Shown: positions 24,746-33,336 of the stretch, piece after piece | Position numbering within the stretch: the stretch's first letter is position 1 | Layout: every line of letters begins with the position of its first letter | Source of the DNA: JBCBWG01 sp039186015 | GTDB taxonomy: Bacteria > Pseudomonadota > Alphaproteobacteria > Rhizobiales > Hyphomicrobiaceae | Direction: 5' to 3' | Assembly (NCBI GenBank): GCA_039186015.1 | Contig: JBCDAH010000003.1 | Coordinates: 1 to 64,000 of the forward strand | DNA: 64,000 nt | Notes under the pieces: model-generated | Told to the model about the DNA's origin: nothing | What the model saw: the letters and a program-made list of their open reading frames with translations, nothing else | The model's database searches: none | Position numbers and translations under genes: made by a program

Positions 24746-24975
24746 GTCAGTCCCTCAGTCTGCTCGATAGAAACCGTTTTGGGGCCGCCAACGTTGTAGT
24801 ATGGGCAAAGACCGGCGGCGGCGAGTTGGCATGGACCTAGAGTTGACCTAAGGTGCCTAAGAATTCGGACGCGATGGCGACGGCGATGATAATTCGCTGC
24901 TGGGGCCGTAGATCACATCGCGCTGCCTTCCTACATGTGCACATATCGCTCTTTCGCGGCAGGAAAGCCAGAACC

Positions 24976-25710
24976 ATGGGGAATATCGATCTTCTCACTC
25001 TCATCGCACTGGTGATCGCAGTTATTGCGATTCTCAAGTTGCGGAGTGTCCTTGGCCGCCGTACGAGCGACGATGAGGCACGTATTGATCGTCGTATACG
25101 TGCGCGAGAGGCACAGGAACGCGCTGCTGCTGCTGGCGAAAAAGTCGTCACGCTCCCAGGCCGTACTAACGATGGTGATGGGCCATCAGCGGACTCGAAT
25201 GCCGATCGCGAGGCAATCAGAGAGCGTATTGAGACGTTCGCCGGCGATGACCGACAGTTGAACAGCTCCCTCATGGATATTGCCGGCGTTGAGCCTTCGT
25301 TCGACCCTGAGCACTTCATGAGTGGGGCTAAGCAGGCCTACGAAATGATCGTCATGGCGTTTGCCGAGGGCAATCAGCGGCTGTTGCGCGATCTTCTGAG
25401 TGCTGATGTTTTTGAGGGTTTCTCGGAAGCGATATCTGATCGTGAAGCAGCCGGCCAGCAAGTCGACCAGAGCTTTGTCGGCATTAACTCCGCCAAAATG
25501 ATCGAGGCGGAGCTGAAGGACGGGCATCTGGCCAATCTGACCGTGAAGTTCGTCTGCCAATTGATCTCGGCAACCCGCGATCGCGATGGCGAGGTTCTAT
25601 CGGGAGATCCGCAACGCGTTCAGGAAGTCACCGATGTTTGGACGTTCTCGCGCGATCTGAGGTCGAACGATCCCAACTGGAGGCTGATCGGAACGCAATC
25701 GCCGAACTAG
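24976..25710 (+). CDS. Tim44/TimA-like domain protein
   Basis: A bacterial relative of the C-terminal domain of mitochondrial Tim44. One N-terminal membrane anchor (LLTLIALVIAVIAILKLRSVLG) is followed by a charged linker and the globular Tim44-like domain (FMSGAKQAYEMIVMAFAEGN, LLRDLLSADVFEGFSEAI, VKFVCQLISATRD). AGGAAA upstream of the ATG at 24976 supports this start over an upstream in-frame codon at 24853. In alphaproteobacterial relatives the domain is thought to act at the inner membrane, but its function is not settled. Divergent from fxsA; the mltA and smr genes follow on the same strand. Confidence 0.9.
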   Translation: MGNIDLLTLIALVIAVIAILKLRSVLGRRTSDDEARIDRRIRAREAQERAAAAGEKVVTLPGRTNDGDGPSADSNADREAIRERIETFAGDDRQLNSSLMDIAGVEPSFDPEHFMSGAKQAYEMIVMAFAEGNQRLLRDLLSADVFEGFSEAISDREAAGQQVDQSFVGINSAKMIEAELKDGHLANLTVKFVCQLISATRDRDGEVLSGDPQRVQEVTDVWTFSRDLRSNDPNWRLIGTQSPN

Positions 25711-25747
25711 CCGCTGTTTGCGTGATGTCAATGGCGGGCGCGAACCC

Positions 25748-26869
25748 ATGACCGCTGTCCGCTTGGAGCCGATTGATTATCCAGATGTCGCCGGGTGGTC
25801 GCATGACGATCATGCTGCGGCATTTGCCGTGTTTCAGAAATGTGCTGAGGTCCTGGGCCAGTTGGACCTGCCGCCTGATGTGTTTCCGGATTGGCTGGCG
25901 GCTGCGTCTTCAGCATCCTGCGATTTGCCAGTGGATCTGAACACAGATCACGCGCGGGCATTTTTCGAACGCCATTTCTCTCCCTATCTGGTCAAGGCAA
26001 CAACGGCAGACCAGGAGGGACTACTGACGGGTTACTTCGAGCCGGAACTTAGAGCGTCAATGACGCAGTCGGATGCGTTTCCTGTCCCACTTTATGCGCG
26101 ACCTCCGGATCTCGTTGACTGTATTCGCCCGGAAGAGCGCGGTGCGCGGAATGGACAGATGACCCACGCGCGCCGCGATGACTCTGCGCTGGTCCCCTAT
26201 TGGACGCGTGCTGAAATCGAGCGCGGAGCAATCGCAGGTTACTGCCGTGTTATCTGCTATCTGAGTGATCCGGTGGACACATTTGTGCTCCATGTCCAGG
26301 GCTCGGGCGTTCTCAGTTTTGAAGACGGTCGCCGGCGTATGCGGGTGACCTATGACGGCAAGAATGGCCACCCGTACGTATCAGTCGGGCGGCTTCTGAT
26401 TGATGAGGGTGAATTTGACGCGTCGGAACTTACGTTGGATGTCTTGCTGACCTGGCTGCGGCAACATCCGGAGCGTGCTCGTAACTATATACAACGCAAC
26501 CCGTCGTTTATCTTTTTCCGCGAGCTTTCCGCTGCAGGTGGTGTCGAGTCGCAGGACGCGTTGGGTGTACACCAACTCCCGCTTGTCTCTGGGCGATCTC
26601 TTGCGGTTGACGCAAGCTACATAGCGATTGGTACGCCAGTGTACGTTCTTGCGCCGGAACTGAAATTTGCTGACGGGCACACGGAGGCACGTGCGCTTGC
26701 GCGGCTGCTTATCGCCAGCGATGTCGGTTCGGCGATCCAAGGGCCACAACGCGGTGACCTGTTCTACGGCACGGGCAGCGAGGCCGGTCTTGCCGCTGGC
26801 CGAACGAAACACGCATGCCGCTTTGTTGTCTTGGGCCCTCGTCACGATCACGGGAGCCAAAGCGTCTGA
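25748..26869 (+). CDS. mltA: Membrane-bound lytic murein transglycosylase A (MltA) homologue
   Basis: MltA cleaves peptidoglycan with formation of 1,6-anhydro-muramic ends. The 373-residue protein has the MltA domain (LLTGYFEPELRAS, FPVPLYARPPDL, LHVQGSGVLSFEDG, RNPSFIFFREL) and the C-terminal 3D domain with catalytic aspartates (LAVDASYIAIGTPVYV, LLIASDVGSAIQGPQRGDLFYGTG). I started at the ATG at 25748; a TTG at 25718 is the alternative. Neither start gives an obvious signal peptide or lipobox, although MltA is normally exported, so either the start lies elsewhere or export is unusual. Its stop overlaps the smr start by one base. Confidence 0.9.
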   Translation: MTAVRLEPIDYPDVAGWSHDDHAAAFAVFQKCAEVLGQLDLPPDVFPDWLAAASSASCDLPVDLNTDHARAFFERHFSPYLVKATTADQEGLLTGYFEPELRASMTQSDAFPVPLYARPPDLVDCIRPEERGARNGQMTHARRDDSALVPYWTRAEIERGAIAGYCRVICYLSDPVDTFVLHVQGSGVLSFEDGRRRMRVTYDGKNGHPYVSVGRLLIDEGEFDASELTLDVLLTWLRQHPERARNYIQRNPSFIFFRELSAAGGVESQDALGVHQLPLVSGRSLAVDASYIAIGTPVYVLAPELKFADGHTEARALARLLIASDVGSAIQGPQRGDLFYGTGSEAGLAAGRTKHACRFVVLGPRHDHGSQSV

Positions 26870-27510
26870 TGACGAAGCGGACCCGGAAAGCCAAAACACT
26901 CAGTCAGGAAGATCGTGCGCTGTGGCAGCTGGTCACCAGCGGTGTGAACCCCATGATCAACCATGCACGGGTGACAGGCTACGAGCCCACTGAGTCAGAT
27001 ATCGAGCTCAGCGGCCCATTGCCTGGAGTTGGCGGGTCACGCGATCAGGCATCTGCTGAGCGCAAACCGAAAACCAAGCCGGTTGTTGCCCCAGTGGCCC
27101 CTCGCGTTGATCCGGCCAGCGGCCGTCGCCATAAGCAGCAGCTTGCGGCATTCGATGAGAAGGCAGCGCGTCGCATCGGACGCGGCCGCGAGGCGATTGA
27201 CGCGCGGATCGATCTCCACGGTTTGCGTCAGGATGAGGCGCATCACGCGCTGCGAGGGTTCCTGAATGGCGCGATTCGACGCGGCTTTCGGACGGTGCTG
27301 GTTATTACTGGCAAAGGGCGTGCGGATATAGACAACGTGCGAGGTGACGGGCAGGAACGCGGCATCCTGAAGCGCCAAGTGCCCGTTTGGTTATCAAGCC
27401 CTGATCTTGCGCAGATCGTCATAAGTTTCACGACCGCTCACGTTCGCCACGGTGGTGAGGGCGCGCTTTACGTTCGGTTGCGGTCTCGGCGCAAGTTGCC
27501 ACAACCCTAA
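26869..27510 (+). CDS. Smr-domain protein
   Basis: The Smr (small MutS-related) domain is a nucleic-acid endonuclease or binding fold. The 213-residue protein has a disordered basic N-terminal half and a C-terminal Smr domain: IDARIDLHGLRQDEAHHALRG with the conserved DLHG motif, then RTVLVITGKGR (the TGxG loop) and RGILKRQVPVWL. The start was placed at 26869 in the TGATG overlap with mltA, so translation is coupled. The tim44-mltA-smr order is conserved in Alphaproteobacteria. The exact substrate, RNA or DNA, is unknown. Confidence 0.9.
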   Translation: MTKRTRKAKTLSQEDRALWQLVTSGVNPMINHARVTGYEPTESDIELSGPLPGVGGSRDQASAERKPKTKPVVAPVAPRVDPASGRRHKQQLAAFDEKAARRIGRGREAIDARIDLHGLRQDEAHHALRGFLNGAIRRGFRTVLVITGKGRADIDNVRGDGQERGILKRQVPVWLSSPDLAQIVISFTTAHVRHGGEGALYVRLRSRRKLPQP

Positions 27511-27568
27511 ATCTCGCCTGACGGATGACGCAGTCGCCACGCCGCCGCTGGCAATCCCCGGCGTTAGA

Positions 27569-28087
27569 CTATGTGCAAGAGTTGATTGCGTTGATTGCCG
27601 CAGTCACGCCAAGCAGAGAGTACGTATCCTTCGTCTGCGTTCCGCTGTCTGATGTGGCTGTGACAGTCATAAACGAACCGCGTTTCATGGCGTTGACAAG
27701 CTTCAGCTCTTCGTTGGGATCGCTCACGAATGCTTTGTCGCCTTTGGAAAACAATGAGAACCTGGCATTGCCGATCTCAACCGTCACCGTGCTATCCGAC
27801 TTGATCGCATAGCCCAGCTTGAGGCTGACCTCGGATTTGACACCGTCGCTCGGCCATGCGGAGACGTAGAAATAGGCGCTTTCGCGAGACACGCCCGTTG
27901 GCTCGGTCTCTTTCGGCTGCGACGTTGCGAAGCAGATGTCTCCGGGTGCGCCGCGGTGCTCAAACGTCTTCCAGTCTTTAAAGGTCGAAACCTCTTTCGT
28001 CGGCCCCTCGGATTGCGCATAGGCGACCGTGGACACCATGGCAAACGCGAGAATTGCGGCGGCGCTGGCGAAGCTACGGTTCCTCAT
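27569..28087 (-). CDS. Invasion-associated locus B (IalB) family protein, exported
   Basis: The 172-residue protein has a clear signal peptide (MRNRSFASAAAILAFAMVSTVAYAQ, cleavage after AYA). It then shows the IalB-family pattern: KDWKTF near the mature N terminus, CFATSQPKETEP, YFYVSAWPSDGVKSEVSLKLGY and a closing Cys in INAINSCT. IalB of Bartonella aids entry into red cells, but the family is widespread in free-living Alphaproteobacteria, where its role is unknown. It is convergent with smr and stands alone. Confidence 0.88.
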   Translation of the reverse strand: MRNRSFASAAAILAFAMVSTVAYAQSEGPTKEVSTFKDWKTFEHRGAPGDICFATSQPKETEPTGVSRESAYFYVSAWPSDGVKSEVSLKLGYAIKSDSTVTVEIGNARFSLFSKGDKAFVSDPNEELKLVNAMKRGSFMTVTATSDSGTQTKDTYSLLGVTAAINAINSCT

Positions 28088-28190
28088 GAGTTGCCTACTC
28101 CTTCAGTCGTTATGCTCGCTGGGCTTCGTTTGCGCGACCTATATCGAATGTTGCAGGGAGATGTCACGGTATAAGTCGGTACAAGCCAAG

Positions 28191-28715
28191 TTATTCCGAT
28201 CGTTTGGTGCCTACGAGTTTCGGACCGCCCGAGATCATGGGGCGGTCGGCAAATCGCGCAAGCATACGTGTGCGATCATACATCACGATTGCCCCAGCCA
28301 TTGCGACATTGATGCAGAACCGAGTTGGAATTTTGATCGTGTAGTCACATCGCTCAAGCAGCTCCGGTGACAGCGAACCGAGTTCCGGACCTAAGACATA
28401 TGCAGCCTGCAGCGGATGACGGAAGCTCGGAAGGTCAATCGCATCATCGAGGAGTTCCACACCGACAACCTTGCAGCCTTCCGGAAGCTGCATGTTGTCG
28501 ATGGCAGCCCAGTTGTAGTGTGGAAGGTGCGTCAAGCCCTTCGACGTGTCGGCCAGCCCCTCTGCCGATCGGTAATGTGCACCGATTGTAAACGTGAAGC
28601 TGGCGCCAAAGCCATGGGCGCTGCGCATGAGGTTGCCCATGTTGAAGACTTTGGATATCCGCTCGGCGCCAATCGCAAAGTAGCCGCGAGCTGTCGGTGG
28701 CCAATTCTCCTTCAT
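28191..28715 (-). CDS. SpoU/TrmH-family RNA 2'-O-methyltransferase
   Basis: A SPOUT-fold methyltransferase of 174 residues that probably methylates ribose in tRNA or rRNA with S-adenosylmethionine. Motif 1 is KVFNMGNLMRSAHGFGA, motif 2 AYVLGPELGSLSPELLERC and motif 3 IPTRFCINVAMAGAIVMYDR, which together form the knotted cofactor site. It lacks an extra RNA-binding domain. I cannot tell its target base. It is divergent from the quinone oxidoreductase gene, with only 61 bases between starts. Confidence 0.9.
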   Translation of the reverse strand: MKENWPPTARGYFAIGAERISKVFNMGNLMRSAHGFGASFTFTIGAHYRSAEGLADTSKGLTHLPHYNWAAIDNMQLPEGCKVVGVELLDDAIDLPSFRHPLQAAYVLGPELGSLSPELLERCDYTIKIPTRFCINVAMAGAIVMYDRTRMLARFADRPMISGGPKLVGTKRSE

Positions 28716-28776
28716 CGTCCTGTTCGCTTATTGTCTGCCTGTTACGTTTGGGTGTTCTGCCTGATTAGGAGGTCTC

Positions 28777-29754
28777 GTGAAAGCCGTTCTGTGTACGTCG
28801 CTCGACGGTCCGGATGGTCTCGTCATGTCCGATCTACCGACACCAAAGCCCACAGCGAACCAAGTGATTGTCCGCGTCGAAGCCGTCGGCCTGAACTTCA
28901 TGGATACGCTGATAACGCGCGGGGCCTATCAGGACAAACCGGATCTTCCGTTTTCTCCCGGCGGCGAAGTGGCTGGCCACGTATGCGAAGTCGAGCGTGA
29001 CGTCGTCGGGTTCGCAGTCGGTGACCGCGTCTCAGCGTATGTGGGATGGGGCGGCGCTCGGGAATTGCTGGCAGTCGATGTCGAGAGACTGGTGCCGATC
29101 CCCGCTGCAGTTGGAGCGGAGATGGCTGCCGGTCTCAACATTACCTATGGGACGGCCATGCACGGGCTTCTCGACCGTGCGACGGTTCAGCCCGCAGAGA
29201 CGGTGGTTGTTCTGGGCGCGAGTGGAGGCGCAGGACTGGCAGCGGTCGAAGTGGCAACGTTGATCGGTGCGCGCGTTATCGCTGTTGGAACATCTGAGGC
29301 GAAGCTGGCGGCTTGCCGGGATCGAGGTGCGGAAATCCTGGTTGCGGATCGAGGGGACGGCGATCTTAAGGTGCGGCTTCGCGACGTTGCGGAGGGTAAT
29401 GGACCGGACGTCATCTACGATTGTGTTGGGGGAGCGTTTGCGGAGCAGGCGCTGCGTGCGCTTGCGTGGGGCGGGCGCTATCTCGTGGTTGGGTTTGCAG
29501 CTGGCGACATCCCGAAGTTGCCCATGAACATTGTGCTGCTTAAGGGCTGCGACATTTTGGGGGTTTCTTGGGGCCAGGCCACGCAACGATCGCCAGCGAC
29601 GCATCGGGCGCACATGGAGATGGTGTTTCGGTGGGTTGAGAGCGGCCGTTTGAAACCGCATGTTCATGCTGTACTGCCGCTGGATCAGGCCGCAGAAGCG
29701 ATCCAATCGATTGCCGACCGGAAGATTACAGGCAAGCTGATCCTCCGGCCGTGA
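28777..29754 (+). CDS. NADPH:quinone oxidoreductase-like protein (zinc-free MDR)
   Basis: A medium-chain dehydrogenase/reductase of the quinone oxidoreductase group, 325 residues. It has a GroES-like N-terminal half (EAVGLNFMDTLITRGAYQ, PFSPGGEVAGHV) and a Rossmann half with VVLGASGGAGLAAVEVATL and KITGKLILRP at the end. No zinc-binding cysteine cluster is present. It probably reduces quinones or enones with NADPH; the substrate is not determined. A ribosome site (TTAGGAGGT) lies close upstream. It is followed 54 bases later by a short-chain dehydrogenase gene, which may be co-transcribed. Confidence 0.9.
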   Translation: MKAVLCTSLDGPDGLVMSDLPTPKPTANQVIVRVEAVGLNFMDTLITRGAYQDKPDLPFSPGGEVAGHVCEVERDVVGFAVGDRVSAYVGWGGARELLAVDVERLVPIPAAVGAEMAAGLNITYGTAMHGLLDRATVQPAETVVVLGASGGAGLAAVEVATLIGARVIAVGTSEAKLAACRDRGAEILVADRGDGDLKVRLRDVAEGNGPDVIYDCVGGAFAEQALRALAWGGRYLVVGFAAGDIPKLPMNIVLLKGCDILGVSWGQATQRSPATHRAHMEMVFRWVESGRLKPHVHAVLPLDQAAEAIQSIADRKITGKLILRP

Positions 29755-29808
29755 CAAGCGTTCCGCTGGCCCCTATTGCGTGAGACAGGACCGAAAGGGA
29801 AGCATGAC

Positions 29809-30593
29809 ATGGATTTGAATGAGAGCGTTTCAGCAATTGTAACGGGCGGTGCATCGGGTCTCGGCGCAGCCTCGGCGCGGCGCCTTGCCAGCGAAGGTGC
29901 GCGGGTGGCGATCTTCGACCTTAACGAAGCGGCCGGGCAAGCGATCGCCGAAGAAATTGGCGGAAGCTTTCATCGCTGCGACGTAACGGATGAGGCTCAG
30001 GTGGATGAAGCTTTGTCAGGCGCAAGAGCGCGGAACGGACAAGAGCGCATACTGATTAATTGCGCTGGTATTGTCGCCGGGAAGCGTATGGTGCGTAAGG
30101 ACCGGGATACCGGAGCGGTATCCGCGCACGACGTTGCAACGTTCGCCCGGACGATATCCGTGAATCTGGTCGGGACGTTCTCCATGATCGCAAAATGCGC
30201 GGCGGGCATGACCACGTTGGAACCTGTCGGGCCTATAACGAGCGTGGTGTTATCGTGACCACGTCATCGGTTGCGGCAGAGGACGGTCAGATCGGCCAGG
30301 CCGCCTATTCGGCGTCCAAGGGTGGGATCAAGGCGATGACGCTGCCAATTGCACGCGAATTGTCGAAGGACGGAATCCGCGTGATGACCATTCTGCCGGG
30401 CCTCTTCGAAACCCCTATGTTTGATGGGCTTCCCGACGACGCAAAACAGAGCCTGGCTGCGACGGTACCGTTTCCGTCCCGACTCGGTTCGCCTACGGAA
30501 TATGCCAGTTTGGTTCATCACATTTGTGTCAATCCGATGCTGAATGGAGAGGCGATCCGCCTTGATGGCGCCATTCGACTGGCACCACGATAA
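29809..30593 (+). pseudogene. Short-chain dehydrogenase (3-hydroxyacyl-CoA dehydrogenase type 2-like), frameshifted
   Basis: Two overlapping frames together make one SDR of about 261 residues. The first part (29809-30258) has the NAD motif VTGGASGLGAASARRL and the INCAGIV stretch. The second, in the +1 frame (readable from 30195), has VTTSSVAAEDGQIGQAAYSASKGG with the catalytic Ser, Tyr and Lys, and the C terminus LDGAIRLAPR. The natural join reads ...EPVGP / YNERGVIV..., which needs one base restored at GGGCC (30229-30233). The closest relatives by pattern are HSD10-type dehydrogenases of short-chain acyl-CoA or branched-chain breakdown. Either the gene is broken or the assembly lost a base; the rest is intact. 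Confidence 0.85.
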
Positions 30594-30728
30594 GTATTCA
30601 GCGGTTTCAGGCGGTGAGTGAGCAGATTTTCAGCTCACGTAAGCTGTTTAGTTTGTTGAGATTCCAGCTTGAAATCCCTGTCGCTTGCATTAAGGCTTTG
30701 AAGGAGTTGGGGGCCTGGATTAGGTGCG

Positions 30729-31844
30729 ATGTCCAGAGTTGGCGAAAGTGTATTGCGGCTTATGCATGGTGTGTCGAGACTGCATTTTAGTGCTGCGTTA
30801 TCCGTCGGTTTGGTCGCTGTCTTAGCCGTGCATGCTACGGTGGTTGCTTGGCATGTCGGTGTGTCGGGAAGCAATGCCAACAAATCCGCCTCGCATGTTA
30901 CGGAAGAGCGCTTGCTAAATGACGGCTGGCTGCGCGACGTACGCCGCCAGTTTTCGCGACAGCGTTCCCGACGTCCAATTCTGAACCGCGAGTGGCGGAG
31001 CAGCCTTGGCGGAGCATCTCCCTGGTCTTGGCTGGACTCCGGATCCTCGCACCGGTCGCCTAATGCATCGGTGCCCTATCGCACACTCTGCGTCAGAATG
31101 TGCGACGGGTACTACTTTCCAATCAGCGCATCGACAAAGCGTTGGAGATTCCGGAAAGACGCGCGCGCTTGTGCTTCGCGGTGCGGTGCGCCAACACGGC
31201 TGTTCTACTACCCGGTCAACGCGGATCCCTCTCAGATGGTCGATCTGTCGGGTCGCGCCTATGCGAAACTGCCAACGGCGTTTCTCTATCGCACCGCATA
31301 CAACAGCGGTTGCAAGTGTCGCGCGAACCCTTGGGAAGCGGCGGCCAAGAAGCGGCATGAGATGTACGCGCTTCAGCGTGAGCGACGGAAGGCCCGCCGC
31401 GATCGTCAAAAACGCCGTGAGCTGACGCGGAAGATTCGCGATATGAAGGTGTCGTTGAGAGAGGCTAAGCGTGCTGAGCGCGCTGAGTCGCGGGCGATCA
31501 CCAAGCGCGCTCTCGATACAGCTTCTGCCTCAGCGCTTGCGGATCGCGTCGACAAGTATCTCGTGACACGACCGCCGGCCATGTCTGTTTATGTCGGGCG
31601 CTCCGATCGACGTCGGCGGGGGTACTATGACGACGGGCCGACACCGCGCGTCGCACCGCCGAGCAATCCCTTCTTCGCTCAGCCGAAAGATGCACCGCGT
31701 GCCCGCCGCTTTCGTCCGCCGATGGCGCTTGGTGCCACGCGTCGGCGATCAGACAGCCAGCGGCGCCGTGTCAACCGGCGGTCAACGGGTTATCGCTCAA
31801 ACCGCAACAGGTCCTGGCGCAATCGCGCATTCTCAAAAGACTGA
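30729..31844 (+). CDS. DUF2865 domain protein (first of a tandem pair)
   Basis: Function unknown. The 371-residue protein has a hydrophobic N-terminal segment (about residues 19-44) that acts as signal or anchor. The DUF2865 core follows: TLCVRMCDGYYFPIS with Cys 121 and 125, RACASRCG, LFYYPVN, MVDLSGRAY and a closing CKCRANPW. The C-terminal half is a very basic Arg-rich region with a predicted helical stretch (RKIRDMKVSLREAKRAERAE). Cysteine-rich core and export suggest a periplasmic or outer-membrane role. The family is concentrated in Hyphomicrobiales. A paralogue follows 142 bases downstream on the same strand. Confidence 0.82.
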   Translation: MSRVGESVLRLMHGVSRLHFSAALSVGLVAVLAVHATVVAWHVGVSGSNANKSASHVTEERLLNDGWLRDVRRQFSRQRSRRPILNREWRSSLGGASPWSWLDSGSSHRSPNASVPYRTLCVRMCDGYYFPISASTKRWRFRKDARACASRCGAPTRLFYYPVNADPSQMVDLSGRAYAKLPTAFLYRTAYNSGCKCRANPWEAAAKKRHEMYALQRERRKARRDRQKRRELTRKIRDMKVSLREAKRAERAESRAITKRALDTASASALADRVDKYLVTRPPAMSVYVGRSDRRRRGYYDDGPTPRVAPPSNPFFAQPKDAPRARRFRPPMALGATRRRSDSQRRRVNRRSTGYRSNRNRSWRNRAFSKD

Positions 31845-31986
31845 ACTTCTGAACACGGCTTGCCGGCCGATCTCAGTCGCCAGATTTGTGACGCTACGCT
31901 CGAAATGAGCTGGGTGTTGGGAATTTGTTTGCCAAACTTTGCTTTTCTGATCCGGCGCGTCGGAGTTCGTTGCGCGATGGTTTGTT

Positions 31987-32955
31987 TTGCGTAAATGGGA
32001 TGCGGCGCAACAGGGCGCTGTGTTGGGTGCTGCGTTGTTTCACAGTCGCGATGGGTGCGCTGGCGGCGGGCTGGCTCGCCGAATTTTCTGCCCCTTTGGC
32101 CTATCAATGCTGGTCATCTCCGCTTCGCTGGCGACCCCAGCGCATGCCCAAACGTTGTTCGAAACGCTCTTTGGATGGGCGAATCCCAAGCCAAAAGCCA
32201 AAGTCATCACGCATACGCCTCGGCGACGATCAGCGTTTCGTGATTCGGTTTACCCCGGAATTAACGATTGGGGTGATGCTGCGCCACTGGTGCCGAAGGT
32301 AAAGCGACGGACGTACCGATACCGGACCGTCTGCGTTCGGGTGTGCGACGGCTACTACTTTCCCATCAGCTTTGCGACATCGCGCAGCGGACTTCAGCGC
32401 GATAGCGACATTTGCCGGCAGCGCTGCGGTGCCATGGGTGCGCTGTACTACACCCCCAGTCCGCACGGCGATATCGACAAGGCCGTCGATCTTGACGGGC
32501 GCAAGTATGCCGATTTGAACGACGCCTATCGTTATCGCAAGACCTATGTGAAGGGCTGTAGCTGCCGGGCGCAGCCGTGGTCGCGGTCGGAGCGCGCGCG
32601 CCACGCGAGCTATGCCGACAAAACCGAGACAGCAGACGCTTCGTCAGCCAAGGCGCCAGCGGTTATCGTCGGCGGCAACTACGAAAAGACGTCTGAGGTC
32701 AAGCGGCCGGTGCCTTCGGCATCCGCGTCAAGAGATGATGGCGCTGTGCAGCCTGAGTCGACAGCGACCGCTGTGCCCCGTGTTCCAGGGCGGGTGACTG
32801 GACCAGATCGAAAGGCACGGCGCAATCGTGTCCGATACAACAGTCGTCGCCGCCGGCGGAATGGCAGCAATCCGACTGCCACGACGAACTTCAGCTGGTT
32901 TGCTGCCAGTCAGCCAACGGGCAAGTCTCACCGGTGGCCGGGTGATCCATCATAG
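31987..32955 (+). CDS. DUF2865 domain protein (second of a tandem pair)
   Basis: A paralogue of the preceding gene with unknown function. The shared core is RTVCVRVCDGYYFPIS with Cys 116 and 120, ICRQRCGA, LYYTPSP, AVDLDGRKYADL and CSCRAQPW. The signal sequence appears to end at LATPAHAQ. The true start is uncertain. The TTG at 31987 gives 322 residues with an odd N terminus. An ATG at 32107 begins inside the signal peptide. Another frame starting at 31999 (MRRNRALCWVLRCF...) looks like a better signal anchor, which raises the possibility of a small frameshift near 32090. The tail is basic and low-complexity. It is convergent with phhB. Confidence 0.75.
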   Translation: MRKWDAAQQGAVLGAALFHSRDGCAGGGLARRIFCPFGLSMLVISASLATPAHAQTLFETLFGWANPKPKAKVITHTPRRRSAFRDSVYPGINDWGDAAPLVPKVKRRTYRYRTVCVRVCDGYYFPISFATSRSGLQRDSDICRQRCGAMGALYYTPSPHGDIDKAVDLDGRKYADLNDAYRYRKTYVKGCSCRAQPWSRSERARHASYADKTETADASSAKAPAVIVGGNYEKTSEVKRPVPSASASRDDGAVQPESTATAVPRVPGRVTGPDRKARRNRVRYNSRRRRRNGSNPTATTNFSWFAASQPTGKSHRWPGDPS

Positions 32956-32979
32956 AAATGCAGTTGCGACGTTGCTTGG

Positions 32980-33273
32980 TTACTCTGCCGCGAAGTCGTT
33001 CATTTTGCGCGCCAGGTCGACATCGAGTTGCGTGATGCCACCCGCATCGTGCGTCGTAAGCGTTACGTCAACGGTCTTATAAACGTTGAACCATTCCGGG
33101 TGATGATCCATCTTTTCTGCGACCAGCGCGCACCGAGTCATAAAGCCGAATGCATCATTGAAGTCGGCGAATACAAACCGCTTGGTGATCGCCTCGCGGT
33201 CCGCCATCCGACTCCAGCCGTCAAGCGAGCTTAATGCAGACACAACGTCTGCATCGGGAAGTCGATCTGGCAT
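32980..33273 (-). CDS. phhB: Pterin-4a-carbinolamine dehydratase
   Basis: PhhB dehydrates 4a-hydroxytetrahydropterin to recycle the cofactor of phenylalanine hydroxylase; the same fold occurs as DCoH in animals and in other pterin steps. The 97-residue protein has the full active-site signature EKMDHHPEWFNVYKTVDVTL followed by THDAGGIT, with the catalytic histidines. No phenylalanine hydroxylase is in the window, so the physiological pterin substrate is open. It stands between the convergent DUF2865 gene and thpR. Confidence 0.93.
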   Translation of the reverse strand: MPDRLPDADVVSALSSLDGWSRMADREAITKRFVFADFNDAFGFMTRCALVAEKMDHHPEWFNVYKTVDVTLTTHDAGGITQLDVDLARKMNDFAAE

Positions 33274-33336
33274 ATCGCGGAACCTCTCGTGGTTGCTTTG
33301 GATCGCTGCAGCTTAAGTTGGATCAAGATCACGATG

